Part shown: piece after piece, positions 18,201-26,164 of the stretch | Position numbering within the stretch: the stretch's first letter is position 1 | Layout of the letters: each line of letters opens with the position of its first letter | Assembly (NCBI RefSeq): GCF_000600335.2 | Contig: NZ_KK088572.1 | Location: 1 to 53,148, forward strand | Reading direction: 5' to 3' | DNA length: 53,148 nucleotides | Source: Rubellimicrobium mesophilum DSM 19309 | Lineage (GTDB): Bacteria; Pseudomonadota; Alphaproteobacteria; Rhodobacterales; Rhodobacteraceae | The notes under the pieces: model-generated | Databases searched by the model: none | Told to the model about the DNA's origin: nothing | The model's input: only the letters and a program-made list of their open reading frames with translations | Translations under genes and position numbers: made by a program

Positions 18201-18751
18201 AGCTGCGCGGCCTCGTGGCCCTTGGGATGCGGCTTCTCGCGCGCGAGGTCGCGCTTCAGCTTCTCCATCTTGCGGGTGATGACCCCGCGCTTGATGGTCC
18301 CCAGATAGTCGATGAACAGCTTGCCGTTCAGGTGGTCGATCTCGTGCTGCACGCAGACCGCCCAAAGCCCCTCGAACCGCTCCCGCTGGGCCTTCCCCTC
18401 AAGGTCGATCCAGGTCACCTCGACCGCCTTGGGCCGGACCACCTCGGCGAAGTGGTCCGGGATCGACAGGCACCCCTCCTCGTAGGGCCCGGTCTCCTCG
18501 GACCGCCAGGCGATCTCGGGGTTCGCCAGCGCGAGGGGTCGGCGCGGCTCATCGTCCCGCGAGCAGTCCATGACGATCAGGCGGCTCATCACCCCCACCT
18601 GCGGCGCGGCGAGGCCGATGCCCGGCGCCTCGTACATGGTCTCCAGCATGTCCTCGGCCAGCCGGCGGAGGCTTTCGTCGAAGGCGGTCACGGGCTTGGC
18701 CACGGCCTTGAGGCGCGGGTCGGGATGAAGGAGGATCGGTCGGATGCTCAT
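18197..18751 (-). CDS. def: Peptide deformylase, canonical copy
   Basis: The 184-aa product has all three deformylase motifs in standard form: [18 protein letters not shown] and QHEIDHLNG. It removes the N-formyl group from nascent proteins. The opening MSIRPILLHPDPRLK and the basic C-terminal tail (residues 155-184) are typical of alphaproteobacterial Def. It is the first gene of a four-gene chain def-def-def-fmt in which each junction overlaps by four bases. Confidence 0.96.
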   Translation of the reverse strand: MSIRPILLHPDPRLKAVAKPVTAFDESLRRLAEDMLETMYEAPGIGLAAPQVGVMSRLIVMDCSRDDEPRRPLALANPEIAWRSEETGPYEEGCLSIPDHFAEVVRPKAVEVTWIDLEGKAQRERFEGLWAVCVQHEIDHLNGKLFIDYLGTIKRGVITRKMEKLKRDLAREKPHPKGHEAAQL

Positions 18752-18853
18752 GCCCCCGATGTAGGCGAGAGGCCGCATCCGCGCAACCGCACCCCTTGCG
18801 GGCGCGTTCCGAGGGTGGCACCCCCTCGGGGCCGCCCCAAGGGAGTAGACCTC

Positions 18854-20050
18854 ATGAACCTCCGCACCGTCCCCGCCGCCCCCGACTTCGACGAGCCCAT
18901 CGACCGCCGGGGCACGCATTGCGTGAAGTGGGACATGATGGAGAGGCTCTACGGCGTGGCCCCCTCGGACGGCCTCGCCATGTGGGTCGCGGACATGGAG
19001 TTCCGCCCGCCCCACTCCGTCCAGCACGCGGTGGAGCGCATGGCCGCCCACGGCGTCTACGGCTACTTCGGCGACGACCGGCCCTACCTCGCCGCGATCC
19101 GCTGGTGGATGCGCGAACGGCACGGCTGGGAGGTGGACCCCTCCTGGGTCTCCACCACCCATGGCCTCGTCAACGCCGTGGGCCTCGCGGTGGACGCCTG
19201 GACCAGGCCCGGCGACGCCGTGGTCCTCTTCACGCCCGTCTACCACGCCTTCGCGCGCGTGATCCGCGCGGCGGGCCGCACGGTGACCGAATGCCCCCTG
19301 ACGCAGCAGGACGGCCGCTACGTCATGGACTTCTCGGCCTACGACGCCCTCCTGACGGGCCGCGAGCGTATGGTGATCCTCTGCTCGCCCCACAACCCCG
19401 GCGGCCGGGTCTGGTCGCGCGAGGAGCTGAGCCAAGTCGCCGACTTCGCCCGCCGCCACGACCTCGTCCTCGTCTCCGACGAGATCCACCACGACCTCGT
19501 CATGCCCGGCCACCGGCACACGCCCATGGCGCTGATCCCCGGCACCCTGGACCGGCTGGTGATGATGACCGCCACCACCAAGACCTTCAACATCGCGGGC
19601 TGCCACACCGGCAACGTCATCATCCCGGACGAACGGCTCCGCGCCGCCTTCGCCCAGCGCATCGCCGCCCTCGGCCTCTCGCCCAACAGCTTCGGGATGC
19701 ACATGGTCCCCGCCGCCTACTCGCCCGAGGGGGCCTCCTGGCTGGATGCCCTTCTTCCCTACCTCGACGGCAACCGCCGCCTCTTCGATGAGGGCGTGAA
19801 CGCCATCCCCGGCCTCCGCTCCATGCCGCTGGAGGCCACCTACCTCGCCTGGGTGGACTTCGGCGCCCTCGGCATGGGCCCCGAGGAGATCGCCCGCCGC
19901 CTCGCGAGCGACGCCCGCATCGCCGTCAACACCGGCCCGAGCTTCGGCCTGGGGGGCGAGGGCTTCATGCGCTTCAACATCGCCGCCCCCCGCGCGCAGG
20001 TGGCCGAGGCGGTCGAGCGCCTCCAGCGCGCCTTCCGGGACGTGCAATGA
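18854..20050 (+). CDS. PatB/MalY-type PLP aminotransferase (C-S lyase)
   Basis: A 398-aa fold-type I PLP enzyme. MWVADMEFRPP near residue 37, the PLP-contact SPHNPGGRVW and SDEIHHDL, and the Schiff-base Lys in TATTKTFNIAG place it in the PatB/MalY group, whose members are usually cystathionine beta-lyases or related C-S lyases. The opening FDEPIDRRGTHCVKWD is also typical. Start ATG 18854. Its stop overlaps the VOC gene's start (ATGA), and the L,D-transpeptidase follows, so three genes form an operon. The physiological substrate is unknown. Confidence 0.9.
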   Translation: MNLRTVPAAPDFDEPIDRRGTHCVKWDMMERLYGVAPSDGLAMWVADMEFRPPHSVQHAVERMAAHGVYGYFGDDRPYLAAIRWWMRERHGWEVDPSWVSTTHGLVNAVGLAVDAWTRPGDAVVLFTPVYHAFARVIRAAGRTVTECPLTQQDGRYVMDFSAYDALLTGRERMVILCSPHNPGGRVWSREELSQVADFARRHDLVLVSDEIHHDLVMPGHRHTPMALIPGTLDRLVMMTATTKTFNIAGCHTGNVIIPDERLRAAFAQRIAALGLSPNSFGMHMVPAAYSPEGASWLDALLPYLDGNRRLFDEGVNAIPGLRSMPLEATYLAWVDFGALGMGPEEIARRLASDARIAVNTGPSFGLGGEGFMRFNIAAPRAQVAEAVERLQRAFRDVQ

Positions 20051-20409
20051 CCGAGCGGGCCCTGGGCCTCGGCGGCGTCTTCTGGCGGTCCGAGACCCCC
20101 GACCGCCTGGCGGAGTGGTATCGGACCCGCCTCGGCATCGAGGGGCCGGGTTCCGACACCTGGCGGCAGGAGGCCGGCCCCACGGCCTTCGCGCCGTTCA
20201 AGGGCGACACGACCTACTTCGCCAGCGCCCGCCAGCAGGTGATGTTCAACTTCCGCGTCCGCGACCTCGACGCCATGGTCGCGCAGCTCCGCGCCCTGGG
20301 CGAGGACGTGACCGCCGACGCCGAGCCCAGCCCCTTCGGCCGCTTCGCCCGCCTCCACGACCCCGAGGGCAACGCGGTGGAGCTCTGGGAGCCGGGGCCG
20401 GAGGGCTGA
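20047..20409 (+). CDS. VOC-family (glyoxalase-like) protein
   Basis: A 120-aa protein of the vicinal-oxygen-chelate fold: a FWRSETPDRLAEWYRTRLGI opening helix, a VMFNFRVRDLDAMVAQLRA middle repeat and the ending RLHDPEGNAVELWEP with the Glu metal ligand. Related proteins include glyoxalases and bleomycin-resistance-like proteins, but this one cannot be assigned a substrate. It is coupled by overlap to the genes on both sides. Confidence 0.85.
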   Translation: MTERALGLGGVFWRSETPDRLAEWYRTRLGIEGPGSDTWRQEAGPTAFAPFKGDTTYFASARQQVMFNFRVRDLDAMVAQLRALGEDVTADAEPSPFGRFARLHDPEGNAVELWEPGPEG

Positions 20410-20909
20410 TGCCCGGCCTCCTCGCCATCCTCGCCGTCCTGGGCGCGCTCTGGCACCTGATCGCGCCCCCTCCCCCGCCGCCTCTCGACGGCCCCGTGGA
20501 CCGCATCCTCGTGGACAAGTCCGACCGGCGGCTCTCCCTCATCCAGGACGGGCGCGTGGTGCGGGTCTACGCCGTGTCGCTCGGCTTCGCCCCCGAGGGC
20601 GACAAGGCGAGGCAGGGCGACGGCCGCACCCCCGAGGGCACCTTCCGCATCGACCGCCGCAACGACGCGAGCCGCTTCCACCTCTCGGTCGGCATCGACT
20701 ACCCCCAGCCCGACGACCGGGAGAGGGCGGCCGAAGGCGGCTACTCCCCCGGCGGCGACATCTTCATCCACGGCCAGCCCGAAGGCATCGAGGGGCGCAC
20801 CCGCCTCCTGGCCGACTGGACGGACGGCTGCATCGCCGTCACCAACGCCAACATGGACGAGATCTGGCGGGTGACGCCGCTGGGCACCGAGGTCGAGATC
20901 GTCCCCTGA
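20409..20909 (+). CDS. L,D-transpeptidase (YkuD family)
   Basis: A 166-aa YkuD-domain protein. The N-terminal 17 residues are a signal or anchor segment (MPGLLAILAVLGALWHLI) followed by a Pro-rich linker. The catalytic region reads IFIHGQPEG then DWTDGCIAVTNANMDEIW, with the active His and Cys present. Such enzymes form 3-3 peptidoglycan cross-links or attach proteins to peptidoglycan; a short single-domain form like this may act in either role. The ATG at 20409 overlaps the VOC stop codon. Confidence 0.88.
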   Translation: MPGLLAILAVLGALWHLIAPPPPPPLDGPVDRILVDKSDRRLSLIQDGRVVRVYAVSLGFAPEGDKARQGDGRTPEGTFRIDRRNDASRFHLSVGIDYPQPDDRERAAEGGYSPGGDIFIHGQPEGIEGRTRLLADWTDGCIAVTNANMDEIWRVTPLGTEVEIVP

Positions 20910-20925
20910 CCGCAGCGCCACCCCC

Positions 20926-20947
20926 GTAGGGCGGGCTTCAGCCCGCC
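20926..20947 (+). repeat. REP-like palindrome 1
   Basis: GTAGG followed by the perfect palindrome GGCGGGC-TTCA-GCCCGCC (about 22 bases), 16 bases after the transpeptidase stop. It shares its layout with two more copies within 110 bases. It may stabilise or end the upstream transcript. Confidence 0.6.
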
Positions 20948-20985
20948 ACGTTCCATCGGCCGCCTGAGCCCTGCCGGCCGAAACT

Positions 20986-21007
20986 GCAGGGTGTGCTTCA
21001 GCGCACC
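20986..21007 (+). repeat. REP-like palindrome 2
   Basis: GCAGG followed by GGTGTGC-TTCA-GCGCACC, one pair away from a perfect palindrome. It faces copy 3 in the opposite orientation 24 bases on, as in BIME-type REP pairs. Confidence 0.6.
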
Positions 21008-21031
21008 GGGTCTCGCACGCCGCCGTGAAAT

Positions 21032-21053
21032 GGTGCGCTGAAGCGCACCCTAC
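21032..21053 (-). repeat. REP-like palindrome 3
   Basis: GGTGCGC-TGAA-GCGCACC followed by CTAC: the same unit as copy 2 on the other strand. Copies 2 and 3 together could form a long hairpin. No transposase of the RAYT type is visible in the window. Confidence 0.6.
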
Positions 21054-21160
21054 AGGGCACCCCGTCCGAACCCTACCACCGGGCAGAGCCCTCGCGCCCC
21101 ATCCCATCGGGACGAACCGGCGCGACCGGACGCCGCCCTCCGTCACGACTTTTCTCCCGG

Positions 21161-21248
21161 CCGTTAACGGTTTCTCAACCTTTCTCTGCCATGGTGACCC
21201 CGTCCCCGGGTCGCCGCCCGGCGGGGTAGGGGAAGCTGCGTCCTCCGC
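21161..21248 (+). ncRNA. Structured repeat element, copy B (putative small RNA)
   Basis: Second copy of the element at 16237-16323. The hairpin here is longer: CCCCG-(TCC)-CCGGG, loop TCGCCG, CCCGG-CGGGG (21198-21226). Relative to copy A, an A-U pair has become G-C within the inner stem (GAG/CTC to GGG/CCC), a compensatory change. The left end has TTAA-N7-TCAA, one base off the CtrA consensus. It lies between the REP cluster and the converging gene that ends at 21268. A perfect palindrome (ATCCGG/CCGGAT, 21250-21261) follows. Confidence 0.5.
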
Positions 21249-21267
21249 GATCCGGCCGGATGCCTCC

Positions 21268-21623
21268 CTAGAAGCTCCGTGGGATCAGCGCGGCCGGGCT
21301 CGACTCGGGCTGCTCGAAGTCCACCGCCGGACGGTCGGTCACCGGCATCCGGATCTTGAACTCGTAGGTCCGCTCGCCGCCCTCCTCCGCGCCCGTGGCG
21401 ACGATCAGGCACGAGGCCAGGTGCCGAGGCCCATCGAAGAGGTCCACGTAGCCATGCAGCGGCGGGGTATCGGTCACGGCCAGCGTGAAGCCGTCCTCCC
21501 AGAGCCGCAGCACCTTGTGGACGGCCCCCCGGTCATGGATGCACAAACGGTTCGAGCGTTTGAGAGCGCGGCGCGAGCAGCCTCCAGCCCCTGGCGCACG
21601 GCTTCCGGCAGAAACTCGGTCAT
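21268..21623 (-). pseudogene. Frameshifted small hypothetical protein
   Basis: The start MTEFLPEAVRQGLEAARAAL (ATG 21623) and the body VHKVLRLWEDGFTLAVTD...GYVDLFDGPRHLASCLIV lie in different frames. They join cleanly if two bases are removed from a CTCTC tract at about 21564-21568, giving a protein of about 117 aa that ends in AALIPRSF. I recall similar small proteins (W-x-x-G-F then DG-x-RHL...CLI, then YEFK) in Rhodobacteraceae; function unknown. A two-base insertion is either a real lesion or a sequence error. The rest of the frame has no stop codons. Confidence 0.6.
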
Positions 21624-21724
21624 GGACACGGGACCCCCTTCCCCGAATCCAGCTTGAACGAAGCCAGCGGGAAATCAAGTTGCCGGTTCAGCAACATCCT
21701 GTCTCGCCGGCCCGTCCGCCACGG

Positions 21725-22501
21725 TCATGCCACGCCCCCCTTCACGCGCGGGCGCAGCACATGGGGCTTCGCGGGATCATAGAGCGCGCTGTCCGGGAAC
21801 TCCGCCGACTCCCCCAGCGCGCGGCCCACCAGGATCAGCGCCGTCCGCGTCACCTTGGCCTCCCGCACCTTGGCGTGGATGTCCGCCAGCGTCCCGCGCA
21901 GGATCGCCTGGTCCGGCCAGCCCACGCGGATGCAGACCGCCACCGGGCAGTCCTCACCGTAGAGGGGCGAGAGCCGCCGCACGATGTCCCGCAGCGCCCG
22001 CACCCCCAGGTGGATCGCCAGCGTCGCCCCGGTCGCCGCGAAGTTCTCCAGCGTCTCGCCCTCGGGCATCGCCGTGCTCTGCATGGCGACGCGCGTCAGC
22101 ACGATGCTCTGCGCCACCCGGGGCACCGTCAGCTCCTGCCCCAGCGCCGCCGCCGCCGCCGCGTAAGCCGGCACCCCCGGCGTGATGTCGAAGGGGATGC
22201 CGTCGCGCTTCAGGAGCCGGATCTGCTCCGCCGTCGCCCCATAGAGCGACGGGTCCCCTGAATGCACCCGCGCCACGTCCTTCCCCTGCGCGTGCGCCTC
22301 GACGATCAGCGCGTGCGTCTCCTCCAGCGTCATCGTCGCCGTGTCCCGCACCAGCGCCCCCTCCGGCGCCCCGGCGACCACCGCCTCCGGGACCAGGCTC
22401 CCGGCATACAGACAGACCGGGCAGGCCGCGATCAGCCGCTGCGCCTTGAGCGTCAGCAGCTCCGGGTCCCCCGGCCCCGCCCCGATGAAATGCACCGTCA
22501 T
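21725..22501 (-). CDS. cobM: Precorrin-4 C11-methyltransferase
   Basis: A 258-aa SAM-dependent corrin methyltransferase (CobM/CbiF type). The opening VHFIGAGPGDPELLTLKAQRLI, the SGDPSLYGA loop and TPGVPAYAAAAAALG are typical of the tetrapyrrole methylase family, and the closing ALILVGRALG fits CobM. It methylates C11 of the corrin ring. Its start overlaps the stop of the cbiG-cobJ gene (ATGA); it is the last gene of the minus-strand cob operon. Confidence 0.95.
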   Translation of the reverse strand: MTVHFIGAGPGDPELLTLKAQRLIAACPVCLYAGSLVPEAVVAGAPEGALVRDTATMTLEETHALIVEAHAQGKDVARVHSGDPSLYGATAEQIRLLKRDGIPFDITPGVPAYAAAAAALGQELTVPRVAQSIVLTRVAMQSTAMPEGETLENFAATGATLAIHLGVRALRDIVRRLSPLYGEDCPVAVCIRVGWPDQAILRGTLADIHAKVREAKVTRTALILVGRALGESAEFPDSALYDPAKPHVLRPRVKGGVA

Positions 22502-24282
22502 GCCATCACCTTCCGCGCGTAGCCCCGGGGCGTATAGAGCCTCGGCCCCTCGCCCCGCTCCACGATCCGGCTCTGCGAGGAGCCGATCAGCACCACCGTC
22601 AGCATGTCCACCTCGTCCACCCGCAGGTCGGCGAGCCGCCGATACCGGATCGCCTCCTCCGGCCGCCCGAGGTTCGACGCCAGCAGCACCGGCGTATCCT
22701 CGGGCCGGTGCTTCAAGAGGATGTCCCGCGCCTCGGCCAGCAGCGTCCGCCGCGTCCGCGACACCGGGTTATAGAGCGCCATCACGAAGTCGCCCTCCGC
22801 CGCCGCCCTGAGCCGCCTTAGAATATCCTCGCGCGGGGTCAGCAGGTCCGACAGCGACACCGCGCAGAAGTCGTGCCCCAATGGCGCCCCCGCCCGCGCC
22901 GCCGCCGCCTGCAGCGCCGAGATGCCGGGCGTCACCACGACCTCCGCCCGCCGCGCGGCATCCGACACCCCGTTCTCGCGCCGGTCCAGAAGCTCGAACA
23001 CCAGCGCCGCCATCGCATAGATGCCCGCGTCGCCCGAGCAGACCAGCGCCACGTTCCGCCCCTCGCCCGCCCGCTCGAGCGCGTAGCGGCAGCGGTCCTC
23101 CTCGCCCCCGAGCGGGAAGTCCACGCGCGCCTTGCCGGCCGCCAGCGGCCCCAGCAGGTCGATGTAGAGCCCGTAGCCCACCAGCTCCTCCGCCTCCGCG
23201 ACCAGCCGCGAGGCCTCCGGAGTCCGCCACCCCGCCTGCCCCGGCCCGATCCCGACGACCGACAGCTTCCCCCTCGGCCGTCCGGCGAGCACCGTCACCG
23301 GACTAGCGGCCACTGCTAGGGCGCAGGTGGCGTTCCGCGACTTCCGCTTGGCCGTCAGCAGCCGCCCGCCCTCCCCCGCCAGCGCCAGCGCCGCGCCCTC
23401 GGAGACGCCATGGCACCCCACCTCGGAGAAGACGATCTCGGACGGCGTCGCCAGCCGTGGCGCCTCGAGCTCCAGTTGCTCCGCCCGGAACAGCCGCAGC
23501 GGCGCGCCCATGTCCCGCGCCAGCTCCAGGATCGCCCCCTCGTCGGCCTTGAGGTCCAGCGTCCCGACCGCCGCGACCGCCTCGGGCGCGATGCCCGCCT
23601 CCTCCAGCGCCTCGCGCACCAGCTCCGCCAGTTCCTCCGCCGGGCACCCGCGCGAGGCACCGACGCCCAGCACCACCTTGCGGGGCGCGAAGTGCAGGTC
23701 TGCCCCCGGCGTCGGCGCGACCGAGCAGGCGATCTCCAGATCGCCCTCCGGCAGCGCGCTCAGCCACCCGGCCTCCCCCGCCGCCTCGCCGGTGAGCCTG
23801 ACGCCCTGCCCCGCAAGCAGCGCCGCCATCGCCGCGCCCGCCGTTTCCGGCACCGCGAGCCGCCACCCCTCCGGCGGCTCGTCCAGCGCGATCCCGAGCG
23901 CCACATCCCCCGCCGTCGTCACCGCCGCCGGCACCCCCAGCGCCTCGCCGATCCGCCGCGCGAGCGCGTTCGCCCCCCGGTGCCCCCCCAGCAGAGGCAC
24001 CACCGCCGAGCCGTCCTCGGCCACCGCGACCACCGCCGGCTCTGCCCGCTTGTCCGACAGCAGCGGGGCCACCGCCCGGATCAGGATGCCCGCCGCGCAG
24101 ACGCCCACCACCGGCACCCCGGCCGCGAACAGCGTCCGCACGTGCTCCAGCGTGTCCTCGAACGCCACGTCCGCGCCGTCCACGCGCGTCGCGCGGCCAT
24201 GCAGCGGCACCCCAAGGGCATCGGCCACCCGGCGGGCCACGGGAGAGGAGGTCAGGGCGACCACCACGGGGGTCAGAGCCAT
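22498..24282 (-). CDS. cobJ: CbiG-CobJ fusion: cobalamin lactone hydrolase / precorrin-3B C17-methyltransferase
   Basis: This 594-aa protein joins two enzymes. Residues 1 to about 330 are CbiG/CobE-like, with the core LFAAGVPVVGVCAAGILIRAVAP, the LLGGHRGANALARRIGEALG block, and VLGVGASRGCPAEELAELV. From about residue 340 a tetrapyrrole methylase domain begins (LSVVGIGPGQAGWRTPEA) with GYGLYIDLLG and CSGDAGIYAMAALV, matching CobJ/CbiH. CbiG opens the ring delta-lactone in the cobalt-early route and CobJ contracts the ring. The fusion places successive steps on one chain. It overlaps cobI by ten bases. Confidence 0.93.
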   Translation of the reverse strand: MALTPVVVALTSSPVARRVADALGVPLHGRATRVDGADVAFEDTLEHVRTLFAAGVPVVGVCAAGILIRAVAPLLSDKRAEPAVVAVAEDGSAVVPLLGGHRGANALARRIGEALGVPAAVTTAGDVALGIALDEPPEGWRLAVPETAGAAMAALLAGQGVRLTGEAAGEAGWLSALPEGDLEIACSVAPTPGADLHFAPRKVVLGVGASRGCPAEELAELVREALEEAGIAPEAVAAVGTLDLKADEGAILELARDMGAPLRLFRAEQLELEAPRLATPSEIVFSEVGCHGVSEGAALALAGEGGRLLTAKRKSRNATCALAVAASPVTVLAGRPRGKLSVVGIGPGQAGWRTPEASRLVAEAEELVGYGLYIDLLGPLAAGKARVDFPLGGEEDRCRYALERAGEGRNVALVCSGDAGIYAMAALVFELLDRRENGVSDAARRAEVVVTPGISALQAAAARAGAPLGHDFCAVSLSDLLTPREDILRRLRAAAEGDFVMALYNPVSRTRRTLLAEARDILLKHRPEDTPVLLASNLGRPEEAIRYRRLADLRVDEVDMLTVVLIGSSQSRIVERGEGPRLYTPRGYARKVMA

Positions 24283-24977
24283 GGGTCGGTGTCCTTCGCG
24301 ATCAGAAGAAGTGAGAAATACGGCGCCTCCTCCGGCGCCTCCGAGAGCGGCACGACGGCCTCGCCGTCCAGCGTCGCCCGAACGACGAGCGTCGCGCGGT
24401 CCGTGAGACCCAGCGAGTCCACCAGCGCCCGCACCCGCCCGAAATGCCGCCCGAGCTTCATCACCGCGACCGTCTCGTGCGCCGCGATCCCGGCCCGCAG
24501 CGCCTCGTCCGGCAGCGTCCCCGGCAGCACCGCGATTCGCCCCTCGCGGGCGCCCAGCGGCAGCCGCGCCAGCGCCGCCGCCGCCGAGACCGAGGTCACG
24601 CCCGGCACGACCTCGACCGCGAAGCGATCCGCCAGCCGCGCCTGCAGATACATGAACGACCCGTAGAACATCGGGTCCCCCTCGCAGAGGCAGACCACGT
24701 CCCGCCCAGCGCTCAGGTGCCCGGCGATCCGTTCGGCCCCCTCGTCATAGGCCCTCTGCGCCGGCTCCCGGGCGGGCGTCATCGGCACGTCGATGGCGAT
24801 CTCCTCCACGCCTGCGCCGACATGCGCCGCCGCGATCCCCCGCGCCATCGACGGCGCCCCCGCGAGCGTCGGATAGGCCAGCACCCGCGCCGCCTCGATC
24901 GCCCGCGCCGCGCGCAGCGTCAGCAGGTCCGGCGCCCCCGGCCCCACGCCTACGCCGATGAGCCGCCCCGCTACCAT
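24273..24977 (-). CDS. cobI: Precorrin-2 C20-methyltransferase
   Basis: A 234-aa CobI/CbiL-type methylase: RLIGVGVGPGAPDLLTLRAARAI at the N-terminus, CLCEGDPMFYGSFMYL in the SAM-binding region and EVVPGVTSVSAAAALARLPL. It adds the C20 methyl group to precorrin-2 or its cobalt form. The ATG at 24977 lies inside the last codons of cobL, so the genes overlap. The longer open frame upstream is cobL read in another frame. Confidence 0.94.
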   Translation of the reverse strand: MVAGRLIGVGVGPGAPDLLTLRAARAIEAARVLAYPTLAGAPSMARGIAAAHVGAGVEEIAIDVPMTPAREPAQRAYDEGAERIAGHLSAGRDVVCLCEGDPMFYGSFMYLQARLADRFAVEVVPGVTSVSAAAALARLPLGAREGRIAVLPGTLPDEALRAGIAAHETVAVMKLGRHFGRVRALVDSLGLTDRATLVVRATLDGEAVVPLSEAPEEAPYFSLLLIAKDTDPWL

Positions 24978-26164
24978 GGCTTCGACAGGCTCCACTGCAT
25001 GACCTCCATCGAGGGCCGCCAGCCGGTCAGCCGCCCCACCGGCTCCGCCCGCGACACCGCGATCCGCACGAGGTCCCCCCCATGCGCCCGGTGCAGCGCC
25101 ATCATCACCGCCTCGCCCTCCAGCGTCACCGCGTTCGCCACGAGCCGCCCGCCCGGCCTCAGCCGCCCCCAGGCGACCTCGAACGCCGCCTCGGACAGCC
25201 CGCCCCCCAGGAACACCGCGTCCGGCTCCGGCAGCCCGTCCAGCGCCCCCGGCGCCTCGCCCGCCACGATCTCCAGCTCCGGCACCCCCAGCGCCAGCGC
25301 GTTCGCCGCCGCCATCGCCCGCCGGTCCGCGCGCGTCTCCACGCCCACCGCCCGAGCCCCCCTCGCCGCCCGCATCCACTCGATCGCGACCGACCCCGAC
25401 CCGAGCCCCACGTCCCACAGGAGCGCTCCCGGCAGCGGCATCAGCTTCGCCAGCGTCGCCGCCCGCACCTCGCGCTTGGTCATGGTCCCGTCCGACTGGA
25501 ACACATCGTCCGGCAGCCCGGTCCTCGGCAGGACCGTGGCACCGGGGCCGGGAACGCACTCCACGGCCAGGGTGACGAAGGCCGGCGTCTCGCCGGCCCA
25601 GCCCTCCGCCGTCGCCCCGACGCGCCTCTCCTCCGACCCGCCCATATGCGAGAGCGCCACGATCCGGCTCGGCCCCCAGCCCCGCGCCGAAAGGAGCCGC
25701 GCGAGATCCCCCACCGTCCCGGACCCGTTCGCCAGCAGCAGGAGCCGCGCCCCGGGCGCCAGATGCGGGACCACCCGTTCGAGCGGGCGTCCATGGACCG
25801 ACAGGCACTCGGTCTCCTCGACCCGCCACAGCATCCGCGCCGCCGCCAGGGTGAAGGCACCCGGATGGGGATGGATCACCGCCTCACCCGAAAAGGCCCG
25901 CGCCACCGTCACGCCGCCCGAGAACCAGGCGGGGTCCCCCGTCACCAGCACGACGACGCGGCGCCCCCTCAGTGCGCCCAGACGCTCCGCCATGGCGTTC
26001 CAGGGCGAGGGCCAGGCGATCCGCTCGGCGCCCCCCAGGGCCATGGCGAGGTGCCGCTCGCCCCCGACCACGACCTCGGCCGCCTCCACCAGCGCACGCG
26101 CCGCCGGGGGCAGCCCCCCGAGCCCGTCCTCCCCGATCCCCACGACATGAAGCCAGGGCGTCAC
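24971..26164 (-). CDS. cobL: Precorrin-6Y C5,15-methyltransferase (decarboxylating)
   Basis: A 397-aa bifunctional CobL (fused CbiE and CbiT). The N-terminal methylase half begins WLHVVGIGEDGLGGLPPAAR and has VTGDPAWFSGG. The C-terminal half has the Rossmann-type CbiT region MTKREVRAATLAKLMPLPG then LLWDVGLGSGSVAIEW. It methylates C5 and C15 and removes the C12 acetate carboxyl. The start is GTG 26164, which overlaps the cobH stop (GTGA). Confidence 0.94.
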   Translation of the reverse strand: MTPWLHVVGIGEDGLGGLPPAARALVEAAEVVVGGERHLAMALGGAERIAWPSPWNAMAERLGALRGRRVVVLVTGDPAWFSGGVTVARAFSGEAVIHPHPGAFTLAAARMLWRVEETECLSVHGRPLERVVPHLAPGARLLLLANGSGTVGDLARLLSARGWGPSRIVALSHMGGSEERRVGATAEGWAGETPAFVTLAVECVPGPGATVLPRTGLPDDVFQSDGTMTKREVRAATLAKLMPLPGALLWDVGLGSGSVAIEWMRAARGARAVGVETRADRRAMAAANALALGVPELEIVAGEAPGALDGLPEPDAVFLGGGLSEAAFEVAWGRLRPGGRLVANAVTLEGEAVMMALHRAHGGDLVRIAVSRAEPVGRLTGWRPSMEVMQWSLSKPW

